A stretch of 64,000 bases of DNA from Vibrio atlanticus (GCF_024347315.1 NZ_AP025460.1:1364001-1428000); one strand, 5' to 3'. Counted from the stretch's first letter, positions 16,451 through 27,428 are shown. Numbers and translations are program-made. The notes: generated from the sequence alone by a model not told the origin.

Positions 16451-17701
16451 ATGTCTTCAATAAATTTCGAATCCACGTATGGTGTAATAACGATTCAAGA
16501 TATGAATGTAGTGAGTGTTGACGCTAACTATGCTCGCATCTATGGATACCAATCACCGGAAGAACTACTTTCTGATATCGATAGCTTTCTAGATCTCATC
16601 TCAGAAGAGTACCATGTTTTAGCCTATCAAAATTACCTTGAAACGGTCAGTGGTCAACGAGATCCTCAGGTTCACACCTATACTAATATTGATCGTAATG
16701 GCAGAGAGTTCACCGTGTTTTCTATCGATCATGTGACGGAGTGGCAGGGAAGACCTGCACTGCAAGTCACGGTTATCGATCTTTCCCCTGCGATTCAGCT
16801 GCAAAATGCAGTGCGTGAGCAAGATAAGATGTATCACGACATGATCATGCAATCAGGGCAGGGCATCTTGGTTCACCGAGATTTCAAACCGTTGATGGTC
16901 AATCAATCCTGGGTAAAACTGCAAGGTGGATCTTCCATAGAGCAAGTCTTAGCGCTGGATTCGATTCTTGACTTAGTACCACAGCAGAATAGCGACGGCA
17001 TCTATAAACACTATCAAGCGATCGTGTCGGGTGAGTTGTCGGGAACCAGTACCGTGGTTGAAAACATTGGCTTTGACGGTGTTCATCGCTTTTTTAATAT
17101 TTACGATAATGCTATTACTTGGAAAGGTCAGCGGGCCGTTCAAGTGGTACTCGAAGATGTGACTCAAAAGGTGATGTTGGAGAAGCAGTTGGTTCACCAA
17201 GCGAATTACGATGAAATGACGGATCTGCTTAATCGTAGGGCGATTTATGAATGGTTGAGAGAGCACATGTTCTCTAAAAACTACCTTGTCTGTATGCTAT
17301 TAGATATCGATGACTTCAAGTCGATTAATGACACTTATGGTCATATGGTAGGTGATGAGGTAATTTGTGCTTTGGCTAGTATAACCAAGCGCAATGCCGA
17401 GAAAGTTGGTGGAGTAGCAGGCCGTTGGGGTGGTGAAGAGTTCATTATATTTATCCCGAATGCGCCTCTTGAAACAGCTCTCGAAGTTTCAGAAGAGATT
17501 CGCCAACAGTTCAATCAAGTCGAGTTCAAAGTGGGTGAACAAATTCGTTTTAACTCTAGCGTGAGTATCGGAATCAGCGATAGCCGAGCGTGTGAAGACG
17601 GTGTCACTATTGACGCACTCGTGAATTTAACCGACCAATCTCTCTATCGCGCGAAAGCCAATGGCAAGAATTGTGTAGACGGAGATGTAGTCGCGCTTTA
17701 A
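16451..17701 (+). CDS. PAS-PAS-GGDEF diguanylate cyclase
   Basis: A 416-residue cytoplasmic protein with two PAS-like sensor regions (about 5-120 and 130-245) and a C-terminal GGDEF domain (about 265-415). The active-site loop is GGEEF (327-331), which is catalytically competent. The RxxD inhibitory site five residues upstream is missing, so product inhibition there is not expected. No membrane segments are seen, so the signal is probably cytoplasmic. The frame is open from 16370, but the ATG at 16451 has GGAG 6 nt upstream. It makes c-di-GMP, favouring biofilm over swimming. Confidence 0.88.
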   Translation: MSSINFESTYGVITIQDMNVVSVDANYARIYGYQSPEELLSDIDSFLDLISEEYHVLAYQNYLETVSGQRDPQVHTYTNIDRNGREFTVFSIDHVTEWQGRPALQVTVIDLSPAIQLQNAVREQDKMYHDMIMQSGQGILVHRDFKPLMVNQSWVKLQGGSSIEQVLALDSILDLVPQQNSDGIYKHYQAIVSGELSGTSTVVENIGFDGVHRFFNIYDNAITWKGQRAVQVVLEDVTQKVMLEKQLVHQANYDEMTDLLNRRAIYEWLREHMFSKNYLVCMLLDIDDFKSINDTYGHMVGDEVICALASITKRNAEKVGGVAGRWGGEEFIIFIPNAPLETALEVSEEIRQQFNQVEFKVGEQIRFNSSVSIGISDSRACEDGVTIDALVNLTDQSLYRAKANGKNCVDGDVVAL

Positions 17702-17742
17702 CGCCTAAAACCGTCACCCAAAGACGAATAGAATCGACAACA

Positions 17743-17778
17743 AAAAATGCCCTCAAGTCATCACTTGACGGCATTTTA
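17743..17778. terminator. Bidirectional terminator
   Basis: The stem AAAATGCC..CAAGT / ACTTG..GGCATTTT lies between the GGDEF gene (+) and DUF2797 gene (-), with A- and T-runs on both sides. Confidence 0.85.
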
Positions 17779-17834
17779 GTTTTTGGCTATTAACTGAACG
17801 CTTCTCACTATGAGAAACGCCTTAGTTCTATAAA

Positions 17835-18659
17835 TTAGGCAGACACTTCCACTTCGTAAGAGCCAAATTTACGGATGTTAATCACACCAGTATCCAAGAT
17901 AAGGTATTGGCCTTTAATGCCTTGAAGTACGCCCGTCACTTCTGGGTTCTTATCAAAGTTGTGCGATACAATTTTCACAGGGTGCTGTTCAACTGGGTAG
18001 CTCAATGAAGTAATGCTCTCACTGAGTACCTCGATAGCATCATCACCAAACTTCGTTCTGATCTCTTGAATCTTATCTTCTACAAGTGGCAATAGTTCTT
18101 TGGCTTTTTCAACCAACTCCATATCGTCACCGTCGCCTTTTAGCAGCGTGCGCCAGTTGGTTTTGTCAGCAATATGCTTCGCTAATTCGACTTCAATAAG
18201 ACCAGAAATCTGACGCGTTTTTACCTTCAAAATAGGTAGACCTTGAGTGGCACCTTGATCAATCCAGCGAGTTGGAATCTGAGTATGGCGAGTGATTCCT
18301 ACCTTAAGGCTTGATGTGTTCGACAGGTAAACGAAGTGATCGACGAAGCAATTTTCTTCACCCCATTGAGGTTCACGACAAGTGCCTTGATCGTAGTGGC
18401 AAGTCTCCGGCTTCATGATGCACATATCGCAGCTCGCTAGCTTTTTCATGCACACAAAGCAGTGACCTTGAGAGTAGCTTTTCTTAGTTTTCTTACCACA
18501 CGAACAACAAAAAATATTACCAGTGTGGGTAAGGTTGATGGTTTTTCCAATCAGAGGGTTTAGCTCTACAAACTCTTCCCCTACAGGTAAACGGTAGGTA
18601 ACCGCACCATCAAGGGAAGCACTCATTTTCTTGAGTGTTCCTTTTGCTAATAAAGACAT
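17835..18659 (-). CDS. DUF2797 family protein
   Basis: A 274-residue cytoplasmic protein of the DUF2797 family. A cysteine-rich stretch at about 50-95 (CCSCGKK, CFVCMKK, CDMCIMK, then C-H and C) must bind zinc. It is followed by a segment with VYLSNTSSLKVGITR, reminiscent of the GIY-YIG-like nuclease core (Y..L, G.T/S). The function is not established. It stands alone between a terminator and a 300-bp divergent promoter region facing the GGDEF gene at 18962. Confidence 0.8.
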   Translation of the reverse strand: MSLLAKGTLKKMSASLDGAVTYRLPVGEEFVELNPLIGKTINLTHTGNIFCCSCGKKTKKSYSQGHCFVCMKKLASCDMCIMKPETCHYDQGTCREPQWGEENCFVDHFVYLSNTSSLKVGITRHTQIPTRWIDQGATQGLPILKVKTRQISGLIEVELAKHIADKTNWRTLLKGDGDDMELVEKAKELLPLVEDKIQEIRTKFGDDAIEVLSESITSLSYPVEQHPVKIVSHNFDKNPEVTGVLQGIKGQYLILDTGVINIRKFGSYEVEVSA

Positions 18660-18961
18660 GACATTACTCGTTGTATTTTGATTATTATTTCGTCGACTCG
18701 AACGCCTTGTAAGCAGTCGCTACGGTTAACGATGATTATGCGATGAGTATAACAAATAGAGCCTCAATTTATACGCAATATTACTTGATTCATGCAGTGA
18801 ATAATTGACTGGAAATACGTCATCTAAATTATAGTATGACATTTTGTTAAGGTGTGATATAACGTTTTTAAGTCAATTGTTAGTATGCAATCTAATGATT
18901 AATTTTGCTTGTTTATATCGTCAAATCCCAACTATAGGGACCAAAAGCCGGAAGCTTAGAT

Positions 18962-20257
18962 GTGAAGTGGATTCATAAAATTGTTATCTTTCTAGTTATC
19001 GCAACACTCGCCATTGTGCAGTATTACCAAGTAAGTGGAAATCGTGTGATAACAACAATTACTCCTGAACAATATGAATTTATCGCGACCAGCGATCAAG
19101 TTGATAGAGGAGTCAGTACCTCCCAATTGTCCTATGAAAATGGGCAGTATATTCTCGATTGTGAGCTTAAAAAATCCGAATATCCGTGGCCTTACTGTGG
19201 GCTATCGATTCGTATTAGCCCAGATATAACCACTGGTCTTGACCTTTCGCAGTACCACACCTTTAGAGTCAATATTGATTACCATGCGAAGGCTGATTCT
19301 AGTGGTCGTCTGAGAACGTACCTACGTAATTACAATCCTGCTTATTCGGTTCCCGATGATGAGTACACACATAAGTACAATGGGATGGAGTTCTCTCCAG
19401 GAATCGATGGTGGCGTGATCGAGATCCCGATCAAAAACTTGCAAGTCATGACGTGGTGGTTAGCGGATAACGAGATTGCGTTAGAGCACTCAGCACCTGA
19501 ATATTCGAACGTTAACATGGTCGAATTTGCGACCGCTTCTGGTGCCAAATTAGGTCATCATCGAATAATTATTCGAAGTATTGAGTTTGAGGGTTCGTAT
19601 ATTTCGGCTGAAAGCCTGTTCCTGATCTTGCTGTTTATCTGGGTGGGTACAGGCACTGTGTTTCTGCTTTCAGAATTACACCGCTCAAGAAAACGTATCG
19701 CGATCGCTGAAAAAAGACACCATCACTTAAAAAACGTCAATCGGGCATTGAGAGAGCAAAACTTCGAGTTTTCTGAAAAGGCTCATCGTGATGAATTGAC
19801 TGGGATACTTAACCGACACGCGATTCGTGATTGGTTGAAAATGCAGTCGCAACAGGTGAAGCAAGGCCACGGCAAGTTAAGTATGATCTACCTGGACATT
19901 GACTACTTTAAAAGTGTGAATGACAAATACGGACACCAGATGGGTGATCATATCTTGCGTGAATTCAGTATGGTGGTTGGCAGTTCTATCAGTGCGACGG
20001 ACAAACTTGTACGTTGGGGTGGTGAAGAGTTTATTGTTTTTTGCCCTGAAACCGAAGCTGGCGAAGCGCAGAGAAAGGCAGAGAAAATCCGACTTTTGGT
20101 TAGCCAACATCTTTGGATTCATGGGGATTCTCTCACTTGCAGTATCGGCATTGCCGAGATGAAACAAGAGCGGGTGACAGAGACCATTGCCCGCGCTGAT
20201 GAAGCCTTATATCAAGCGAAGCATTCAGGGCGAAATCAGGTGGTCTTGAGCCACTAA
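18962..20257 (+). CDS. Membrane-anchored GGDEF diguanylate cyclase with periplasmic sensor
   Basis: A 431-residue protein starting with GTG (GGAAG upstream). It has a signal anchor at about 5-22, a periplasmic sensor domain at about 30-215 resembling a carbohydrate-binding-like beta fold, a second membrane helix at about 218-240, a coiled linker and a GGDEF domain at about 270-430. The active loop GGEEF (353-357) is intact. The I-site position reads SATD rather than RxxD, so allosteric inhibition is probably lost. It should make c-di-GMP in response to an outside signal of unknown nature. Confidence 0.87.
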   Translation: MKWIHKIVIFLVIATLAIVQYYQVSGNRVITTITPEQYEFIATSDQVDRGVSTSQLSYENGQYILDCELKKSEYPWPYCGLSIRISPDITTGLDLSQYHTFRVNIDYHAKADSSGRLRTYLRNYNPAYSVPDDEYTHKYNGMEFSPGIDGGVIEIPIKNLQVMTWWLADNEIALEHSAPEYSNVNMVEFATASGAKLGHHRIIIRSIEFEGSYISAESLFLILLFIWVGTGTVFLLSELHRSRKRIAIAEKRHHHLKNVNRALREQNFEFSEKAHRDELTGILNRHAIRDWLKMQSQQVKQGHGKLSMIYLDIDYFKSVNDKYGHQMGDHILREFSMVVGSSISATDKLVRWGGEEFIVFCPETEAGEAQRKAEKIRLLVSQHLWIHGDSLTCSIGIAEMKQERVTETIARADEALYQAKHSGRNQVVLSH

Positions 20258-20284
20258 TCGGAAGTAGAGTTTATTGGTTTATAA

Positions 20285-20318
20285 GCCACACGTGCATATG
20301 TGACGTGTGGCATTTTTA
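20285..20318 (+). terminator. Rho-independent terminator after the GGDEF gene
   Basis: The stem GCCACACGT / ACGTGTGGC is followed by ATTTTTA. Further on, 20349-20366 (GGTGGC..GCCACC) forms a second hairpin; the remaining spacer to 20592 shows nothing else but a repeated GATCTTGTTAG. Confidence 0.8.
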
Positions 20319-20592
20319 TGGTTCTTATCCCAATAGCCAAAACAAAAAAGGTGGCGCGGGGCCACCAAAAGGGAAAAGTGTTTCTTGTTTTTAGATGCCC
20401 GTTTGGCTGATCTTGTTAGTTAAACGGATCTTGTTAGCAGAGCGGGCATTTTTGTACTGGTTGAGCCGGGGGAAGCTGCAACCAGATTTTTTGAGAGGGG
20501 GCATTCCTGTAAACATTTATCTATAAGTATTTACCTATAAATATGTGTTTCTAAGCACTTGCCTGTAAAGCTTTCTCTATAAGCGTTAGTGC

Positions 20593-21963
20593 TTACCAGA
20601 AGATCCAAGCAAACAGAGTCAGTACTAGGATACAAACTAGGTTCAACACCATACCGATTCGCATCATCTCTCTCTGCTTGATATGACCCGAGCCAAAGAC
20701 TATCGCATTCGGTGGTGTCGCAACTGGTAGCATGAAGGCGCAAGAAGCGGCAACCGCAATCAGTGCAGACAAGATAACTGGCGACATACCTAGCGCTTCA
20801 GCAATGGTTGCGAATACTGGGACAAGCAGTGCCGCACTCGCTGTGTTACTTGCAAATTCCGTTAGGAATACCACGAAGGCTACCACAGCTAGAATTGTAA
20901 GAAGTACGCCTGCTGTTTCTAAAAATCCGCTTAGTGAGTGTGCTAAGAATACGCTTGTTCCTGTCGCTTTTAGAATGTTACTTAAGCAGATACCACCACC
21001 GAACAGGATAAGTACACCCCAATCCGTTGTCTTCTCAACGTCTTTCCATTCCACGGCTCTAGAAGCGCCAAGCAGTACAATGGCACCAATTGCGACCAAA
21101 CTATCAAACTTAGAGAATCCGCCAATCATTGCGTTGATTGGCTTGCCGAATATCCAAAGCGTTACGGTTAAAAGGAAGATAGACAGTGTGATTTTCTTGC
21201 TGTTTGTCCACTCAACAGGTGCATGGTCTAGCTCGAATTTGTGGTCAAGTTTTGGCTTAGTCATCACGTACAAAATAATCATCGTGATTGGCAGTAAGAT
21301 CATCGAGATAGGTAGCCCAAGTGCCATCCATTCTGTGAAGCTTAAGCCAACTTCTGCCGCAGCAATGGCGTTTGGTGGGCTACCAACTAAAGTTGCGATA
21401 CCACCGATTGAAGCACAGTAAGCGATACCCAATAGCACGAACACGTAGGTGTTTCGGTCTTCACTTTGGTCAACTTTGTTCATGATGCCTAGTACAAGAG
21501 GGAGCATCATTGCTGTGGTGGCTGTGTTTGAGATCCACATTGATAAGCCCGCACTCACACCGAACAGCATGAACACGGCGACCGACATTCTGCCTTTTGC
21601 TATCAGCAATACTTTGTCAGCTATCGCTTTATCCAGCTCTTGCTTGTTCAGTGCGGCTGCCAACGCGAATCCGCCCATGAATAAGAAGATGATGGGATTC
21701 GAAAAGTTAGCCAGTGCTGCGGGCGTGTTGAATACACCAAATAAGACAGCCAATAGGGGAACGAGCAAAGCGGTGATGCTGACGTGGATAGCTTCTGTTA
21801 ACCATAGAATGGCAACGAACACGAGAATACTTAAACCCGTATTCACTTGCGCTTCGAATGGCAGGGAATTGAGCAAAACTGCAAATAGCGTGAAATTACC
21901 AATTAATATCATGCTGTTGCGGGTAAACAACCAGTGTTTCAGTGTAGTAACAAGTGCCGTCAT
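20593..21963 (-). CDS. DASS/SLC13 family sodium-coupled dicarboxylate transporter (INDY type)
   Basis: A 456-residue inner-membrane transporter with about 11 membrane segments. Both signature SNT motifs that bind sodium and substrate are present: [13 protein letters not shown] (SNT at 145-147) and [14 protein letters not shown] (about 367). Size and motifs match V. cholerae VcINDY, which imports succinate and other C4-dicarboxylates with sodium. It is monocistronic, and no regulator adjoins it. Substrate could also be sulfate or another divalent anion, but the SNT context favours dicarboxylates. Confidence 0.9.
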   Translation of the reverse strand: MTALVTTLKHWLFTRNSMILIGNFTLFAVLLNSLPFEAQVNTGLSILVFVAILWLTEAIHVSITALLVPLLAVLFGVFNTPAALANFSNPIIFLFMGGFALAAALNKQELDKAIADKVLLIAKGRMSVAVFMLFGVSAGLSMWISNTATTAMMLPLVLGIMNKVDQSEDRNTYVFVLLGIAYCASIGGIATLVGSPPNAIAAAEVGLSFTEWMALGLPISMILLPITMIILYVMTKPKLDHKFELDHAPVEWTNSKKITLSIFLLTVTLWIFGKPINAMIGGFSKFDSLVAIGAIVLLGASRAVEWKDVEKTTDWGVLILFGGGICLSNILKATGTSVFLAHSLSGFLETAGVLLTILAVVAFVVFLTEFASNTASAALLVPVFATIAEALGMSPVILSALIAVAASCAFMLPVATPPNAIVFGSGHIKQREMMRIGMVLNLVCILVLTLFAWIFW

Positions 21964-22161
21964 AAGACGCTCCTTTTGTTTATCCTCGTTTTATTGGTGC
22001 ACGACTTCGTTGAGCGGTGCTTATTATTTTCGAGGTATATAGACTTGATGTAGGGTCAGACTTTGTTGGGAGAATGTTACTCAAGTTAATAAAGGAGTGT
22101 TGGTGTGTTTTTGCTTAACAATGGGGAAGTGTGAGGCAACAAATTCAAAATGTGTAGTTTT

Positions 22162-23025
22162 CTACACATCGGTCTCTGCTGGTTCTAAAATAGGGCTTAC
22201 TGAAGGAGTTGCAATCGGATTTTCAGTAGGGTTTGTATTGGGGTCTGCTATAGGATTTACATTGGGGTCCGTAATAGGGCTAGGAATCGGCAATGATTCT
22301 GGTTTTGGACTGGGTTGGATCGGCTCTTTAGGGCCAAGGAATTTTGGCGTAGTACCAATAATATACAGATCAAGAAACGCTTTGGTACGTGCAAACACTT
22401 CACGTAAACGTATTGAGGTTCCTGAATGATGGGTTGGTCCTGAAACCGCCAAACACTGCGCATTAATATCGTAAGAGTTAGCGATAAATAGCGCTCTTTC
22501 ACAGTGGAACTTCTGAGTGATGATTAGGAAGTTATCGGTATCGAATATCTTTTTGGCGCGAACAATCGAATCTAGGGTTCTGAACCCCGCATAATCTAGA
22601 TTGATGCGTTCATCGGGGACGCCCGCTTTTAACAAGTCGCGTTTCATCGTCCACGGTTCATTGTAAGAGCGATGAGCGTTATCGCCACTCAGTAGAAATT
22701 GGTCCACTTTTTCACGATCGAACAGCTCAATCGCGGCTTCGATTCGGTGTTTATAATAGTCGTTGAGTGTTCGACCCAAATATTTGCTCGTGCCAAGCAC
22801 AACGGCGACCTCAAGCTCGGGCACTTCATCTATATCGTAGATGATGCGATCTTCCGCTTGCCATGAAACCCAATAATCGATCGCAATAACCGCAGCGCTG
22901 CCTACTAAGAACACGAGGAAAGCGCCAAACAGAAAACTTTGCAGTTTTTTGTAAGCTTTTAATAAGTGGCTACGGAAAATGTGAGAATCAAATTTCACTC
23001 TCGGTATGGTCCTTTGACTGAGCAT
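22162..23025 (-). CDS. SanA-like DUF218 membrane protein with a repetitive C-terminal tail
   Basis: A 287-residue protein of the SanA/YdcF (DUF218) group: one membrane helix (about 32-52), then the domain with VVLGTSK, LLSGDNAH and a QKFHCERALFIA segment typical of SanA. SanA affects envelope barrier function and vancomycin resistance. The last 50 residues are odd: a low-complexity run rich in P, N and T (NPIADPNTNPTENPIATPS) coded by imperfect DNA repeats. The frame runs back to a TTG at 23052, but the ATG at 23025 is the first proper start. E. coli SanA is about 239 residues, so the tail is an extension. Confidence 0.82.
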   Translation of the reverse strand: MLSQRTIPRVKFDSHIFRSHLLKAYKKLQSFLFGAFLVFLVGSAAVIAIDYWVSWQAEDRIIYDIDEVPELEVAVVLGTSKYLGRTLNDYYKHRIEAAIELFDREKVDQFLLSGDNAHRSYNEPWTMKRDLLKAGVPDERINLDYAGFRTLDSIVRAKKIFDTDNFLIITQKFHCERALFIANSYDINAQCLAVSGPTHHSGTSIRLREVFARTKAFLDLYIIGTTPKFLGPKEPIQPSPKPESLPIPSPITDPNVNPIADPNTNPTENPIATPSVSPILEPAETDV

Positions 23026-23094
23026 TAATTTTTGAGTGCTCGATAATACCAAATAAAAATGAGAAAAATCAGTTAAAAAGACAAGACAGTGTAA

Positions 23095-23124
23095 AGAAAA
23101 AAGCCCCCGCAGTTGCAGAGGCTC
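23095..23124 (-). terminator. Terminator after malic enzyme
   Basis: An imperfect hairpin AGCC..GCA / TGC..GGCT is followed on the minus strand by TTTTTTCTTT. It lies just after the stop of the malic enzyme gene. Confidence 0.7.
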
Positions 23125-23170
23125 TTGTAAGAGTAGTTAACGCTCTTTATTCCAAGCGCAGTACGCTTTA

Positions 23171-24859
23171 TTAGAATGCAGTACGCTTGTAGCGACGGTA
23201 AACCGGCTGCCAGAAGTGCTGGTCTATCGCTTGTTGTAGTGCTTCTTCAGTGATCTCTAGAGCAACACCTTGCTCAATCGCTTTTTTACCAACGGCAAAA
23301 GCAATCTTTTTAGATACGGTGTGGATCTCTTCCAATGGTGGAAGTAGAGCACCTGAGCCATTGATAGCAAGTGGGGAACACGTTGCAAGTGCTCGGCTTG
23401 ATTCCATTAGCATTTCGTCAGTGATGCGTGAAGCATTCACAGCCAATACACCAAGGCCAATACCTGGGAAGATGTAGCTGTTATTACACTGAGCGATTGG
23501 GTAAGTGGTGCCGTTGTGAACCACTGGCTCAAACGGGCTACCTGTCGCAACAAGCGCTTGGCCGTCAGTCCAACGAATAATGTCATTTGGTGTTGCTTCA
23601 ACACGGCTTGTTGGGTTTGACAGTGGGAACACGATAGGACGTTCACAGTGTAGGTTCATCTCTTTGATGACTTCTTTACTGAACAGACCCGGAGCACCAG
23701 ATACGCCAACCAGAACCGTAGGTTTCGCGTGACGAACAACGTCTAGTAGAGAGAAACCAGTGCCGTCGCTTTCCCAATCTTTGGTGTTCGCGTTGGTTTG
23801 AACTAGACGCTGTTGGAAATCAAGTAGGTTTTGCATGCCTTCCTGTAGCAGACCCCAACGGTCAACCATGTAAACTTGAGAGCGAGCTTGTGCATCGCTG
23901 ATACCTTCAGACACCATTTGAGCAATGATAGCTTCAGCAATACCACAACCTGCAGAACCCGCACCCAAGAAGGTGATGCGTTGGTCTGACAGTTTGCTGT
24001 TCGCTGCTTTACATGCTGCAAGTAGAGAACCAACCGTTACAGCGGCTGTACCTTGGATATCATCGTTGAAACAACAGAGGCGATCTTTGTAGCGTTCAAG
24101 CAGTGGCATTGCGTTCTTTTGTGCGAAATCTTCGAACTGAACTAGAGCATCTGGCCAACGGCGTTGAACGGCTTGAATGAATTCTTCAACGAATGCATCG
24201 TAATCTGCACCTGTGATACGAGGGTGACGCCAGCCCATGTACATTGGGTCAGCAAGACGCTGCGGGTTGTTTGTACCCACATCGAGCACGATTGGTAGCA
24301 TGTAAGCTGGGCTGATGCCGCCACAAGCTGTGTAAAGTGCTAGTTTACCAATTGGAATACCCATGCCACCGATACCTTGGTCTCCCAAACCAAGAATACG
24401 CTCACCATCCGTAACCACGATAACTTTAACGTTGTGGTTTGTCGCATTGTTCAGTAGGTCATCGATACGATCGCGGTTCGGGTATGAGATAAACAGACCA
24501 CGGCCACGACGGTAAATATTTGAGAAGTTCTCACATGCTGCGCCAACTGTTGGCGTGTAAATGATAGGCATCATTTCAGAGATGTGGTTTTGAACTAAAC
24601 GATAAAAAAGCGTTTCATTAGTGTCTTGGATGTTACGAAGGTAGATATGCTTATCCATATCACTTTCGAAGTTACAATATTGCTTGTATGCACGTCCTAC
24701 TTGCTCTTGGATTGTTTCGGTTGTTTCCGGTAACAAGCCTTCAAGGTTGAAAGAACTGCGCTCTTCAGCAGAGAATGCGCTGCCTTTGTTTAGAAGAGGG
24801 GTACTTAGTAGAGCAGGACCAGCATAAGGGATATATAGAGGGCGTTTATCGTTGTTCAT
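23171..24859 (-). CDS. maeA: NAD-dependent malic enzyme
   Basis: A 562-residue enzyme that decarboxylates malate to pyruvate with NAD. Family landmarks include [13 protein letters not shown] (about 105-117), [15 protein letters not shown] (about 150-164), the metal-binding FEDF (about 245) with [11 protein letters not shown], and the dinucleotide-binding [12 protein letters not shown] (about 300). The length matches SfcA/MaeA rather than the larger MaeB. Next to a dicarboxylate transporter, it would feed imported C4 acids to pyruvate. It is a single gene with its own terminator, divergent from the helicase gene. Confidence 0.95.
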   Translation of the reverse strand: MNNDKRPLYIPYAGPALLSTPLLNKGSAFSAEERSSFNLEGLLPETTETIQEQVGRAYKQYCNFESDMDKHIYLRNIQDTNETLFYRLVQNHISEMMPIIYTPTVGAACENFSNIYRRGRGLFISYPNRDRIDDLLNNATNHNVKVIVVTDGERILGLGDQGIGGMGIPIGKLALYTACGGISPAYMLPIVLDVGTNNPQRLADPMYMGWRHPRITGADYDAFVEEFIQAVQRRWPDALVQFEDFAQKNAMPLLERYKDRLCCFNDDIQGTAAVTVGSLLAACKAANSKLSDQRITFLGAGSAGCGIAEAIIAQMVSEGISDAQARSQVYMVDRWGLLQEGMQNLLDFQQRLVQTNANTKDWESDGTGFSLLDVVRHAKPTVLVGVSGAPGLFSKEVIKEMNLHCERPIVFPLSNPTSRVEATPNDIIRWTDGQALVATGSPFEPVVHNGTTYPIAQCNNSYIFPGIGLGVLAVNASRITDEMLMESSRALATCSPLAINGSGALLPPLEEIHTVSKKIAFAVGKKAIEQGVALEITEEALQQAIDQHFWQPVYRRYKRTAF

Positions 24860-25043
24860 TAGATGCCTAATATGGGAGAAAGGGTAACCGAAAAATGATA
24901 ACGGTTTAGTTATTCAATTGTAAATAGTTTACCTCCGATCTTTGCAAACAAAATGATATTCTTACCCATGTCCCACACTTATCGAATTTTAGCACCATAA
25001 TTCGTTATACTTTGCTCACACTTTTTCGCGACGCCTCTTTTTT

Positions 25044-27428
25044 ATGTCATTACTTCCCATCGATGCTTATCAAAACGTATTTCACGAACAAATCGCTAAT
25101 TCTCACCTAGTAGTAGAAGCTGAAACCGGATCGGGCAAATCAACGCGCTTGCCAATTTGGGCTTGCCAACATGGGCGAGTGCTGGTGGTTGAACCAAGAC
25201 GAATAGCTTGTACCTCATTAGCTAAATATCTCGCCCTACAATCGGGCGAAAAGCTTGGTGACAAAATTGGTTATGCGATCAAACTTGAGTCTGAATACAA
25301 CGAGAAAACTAACGTTGTTTTTGTGACGCCCGGTATCGCGCTGCGTTGGCTATCTGAAGATGGGCTTGCTGGCTTTGATGTCATCGTAGTCGATGAATTT
25401 CACGAAAGGCGTTGGGATATCGATTTGCTGGTGGCGATTCTCAAACAAAAAGCGAGCCATCGCTTGGTGATCACGTCTGCAACCATCGAAGGGGAACGCC
25501 TTGCTCATTATTTGGATGCGAATCGAATAAGCTGTGAAGGCCGAACTTATCAAGTTGCTATTGAACACCGAGCGAATGAGTCCAGAGCATTGCCCGATAT
25601 TCGACACCTAGAGCAACGCATTGCCGAAGAAGTGAACCACCAACTGATAGCATCTTCTGGTGACATGTTGGTTTTTCTGCCGGGTAAAAAAGAGATCGTG
25701 CAATGCGAACAAGCCTTAGCGAAAAATCCAGATATCCAAGTGGTGAAATTGCATGCGTCGGTCAGTGATAAGGAGCGAGATTTAGCGTTATCGGGTCGTA
25801 ATATCGATATCAATGCTAACGGTTATGGCCTGAGAAAGGTCATTCTTGCAACCAACGTGGCAGAAACCTCATTAACCATTCCCGATATTGGTGTGGTGAT
25901 AGATTCAGGATTAGAAAGACGCACCGTTCAACGAAACGGTAGAACGACTCTGATGCTTAAATCCATATCACGAGCCAGTGCCAAGCAACGAGCTGGTCGC
26001 GCGGGTAGGGTAATGGACGGCGCTTGTGTGCGTCTGTATGGTGAGCATGCGGCGTTAGAGTTAGTCACACCGCCTGAATTGCAGCGTGAAGAGCTGATCG
26101 AACCGATGTTGGCCGCGGCCTGTTGTGGTGCTCCGCTTGAGAGCTTGTCTTTCCTTGATCCGATTCCTGAAAAATCACTAAACAGTGCTACTCAAACCTT
26201 GCTGACGATGGAAGCGATTAAAGCCGACCATCAAATTACCGAGCATGGCAAAAAGCTGTATCCGCTGCCGATTGATGCTTTGTATGCCGATATCGTTACT
26301 CGAATCAAAACCAAAGCATTAAAAGAAGCGATGGTCGATCTCACAGCTGCGTTGTCCGTTCCGGCTCGCTTGTATCAATTACCGAACAATGCAGAACATT
26401 TGGAAGCACTCGCTCAGCAAGAAAAGGAAGGGTGTGATCTAAGCCTGTTGATTCAGATCGTTCGCGGTCGCGAGTATCCAAATCTAGAAATCGATCAGCA
26501 GGCATTGAATGAAGCACAGGGACTGGCTAAGCAAATGCGTGAGGTGTTTGAACTTCCTCAATTAGAAGTCGCGTCCCGTTTCCAGCGTATTGAACTGCTT
26601 AACACTATTGTTCAACTTCACCCTGAACTGGTGTTCGTACGCAGACTGAAACGAAAAGAAGCCTTTGCTAATGGAGTTTTAGAGGTAGTACTCGGCCGTC
26701 AGAATCGTTTCCCTGATAATGAACAAGCGATGTTGGTGCTTGATACCCATAGTTTGCCGGGAAGAGGCGTTAAGCAAACACTGACCTTAGCGACGGTCAC
26801 TGCACCTATTCCTTTGGATCTTATGATTGAAGCGGAGATGGGAGAGTGGCAACAAGGTGAAACCGTGGTCAATGATGATGGCGTTTTTACTGAGATGACA
26901 TTGGTGTACGCTGGCCGTACGATCACGACCAAGCTCGTGGCAGCGGAAGGGCAACTATCGTTAAAGCCGATCGTCGATCTTGTATCGAATGGGGTTAAAC
27001 TTCCCGGTTTTGCAGAAGCTCGCACTCAACAAATCAAACATTGGCAGCTGTATGTGAAACTCGGTCTCAATGAACAAACCCAATACACACCAGAAATTGA
27101 CCAAATGAACTTTGAGTTATGGTTTATAGAACAGCTTGAAGTGTTAGGTGTCACTGATGTGAGCGAATTGGAAATGTTCGACCATGCAGATATTCCATTC
27201 GATGGTATCCCGACTTGGCTCTATTCAGAGTTTTCGGAAAAGTACCCGTTTGCATTGAGCCTTGCCGACTTGCAACTCGAAGTCGAATACCTGCCGGCAC
27301 GCAAGCTGATTTACGTTCATTATCAATCGGGCAGTCGAAAGTTATCGCCAAAACGTTGGGAGCTCCCGACATGGTCTGGCTGGCGTATTCAGTACAAAAA
27401 AGCGAGTCGGATAATTGATATCAAATAG
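25044..27428 (+). CDS. HrpB-like ATP-dependent helicase (DEAH/DEFH type)
   Basis: A 794-residue superfamily 2 helicase. Motifs in order: Walker A AETGSGKST (26-34), motif Ia VEPRR, motif II DEFH (117-120), motif III SATIEG, motif V VAETSLTIPDI and motif VI QRAGRAGR. A winged-helix/ratchet region and a C-terminal HrpB-type domain follow. HrpA/HrpB-like proteins act on RNA; this one could be HrpB itself or the related short paralogue found in vibrios. The start at 25044 lacks a clear Shine-Dalgarno. Confidence 0.87.
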   Translation: MSLLPIDAYQNVFHEQIANSHLVVEAETGSGKSTRLPIWACQHGRVLVVEPRRIACTSLAKYLALQSGEKLGDKIGYAIKLESEYNEKTNVVFVTPGIALRWLSEDGLAGFDVIVVDEFHERRWDIDLLVAILKQKASHRLVITSATIEGERLAHYLDANRISCEGRTYQVAIEHRANESRALPDIRHLEQRIAEEVNHQLIASSGDMLVFLPGKKEIVQCEQALAKNPDIQVVKLHASVSDKERDLALSGRNIDINANGYGLRKVILATNVAETSLTIPDIGVVIDSGLERRTVQRNGRTTLMLKSISRASAKQRAGRAGRVMDGACVRLYGEHAALELVTPPELQREELIEPMLAAACCGAPLESLSFLDPIPEKSLNSATQTLLTMEAIKADHQITEHGKKLYPLPIDALYADIVTRIKTKALKEAMVDLTAALSVPARLYQLPNNAEHLEALAQQEKEGCDLSLLIQIVRGREYPNLEIDQQALNEAQGLAKQMREVFELPQLEVASRFQRIELLNTIVQLHPELVFVRRLKRKEAFANGVLEVVLGRQNRFPDNEQAMLVLDTHSLPGRGVKQTLTLATVTAPIPLDLMIEAEMGEWQQGETVVNDDGVFTEMTLVYAGRTITTKLVAAEGQLSLKPIVDLVSNGVKLPGFAEARTQQIKHWQLYVKLGLNEQTQYTPEIDQMNFELWFIEQLEVLGVTDVSELEMFDHADIPFDGIPTWLYSEFSEKYPFALSLADLQLEVEYLPARKLIYVHYQSGSRKLSPKRWELPTWSGWRIQYKKASRIIDIK

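Noticed and set aside
20732..21421. Long plus-strand open frame (229 codons)
   Set aside because: It is antisense to the DASS transporter gene, whose protein is clearly real; composition fits a mirror frame.
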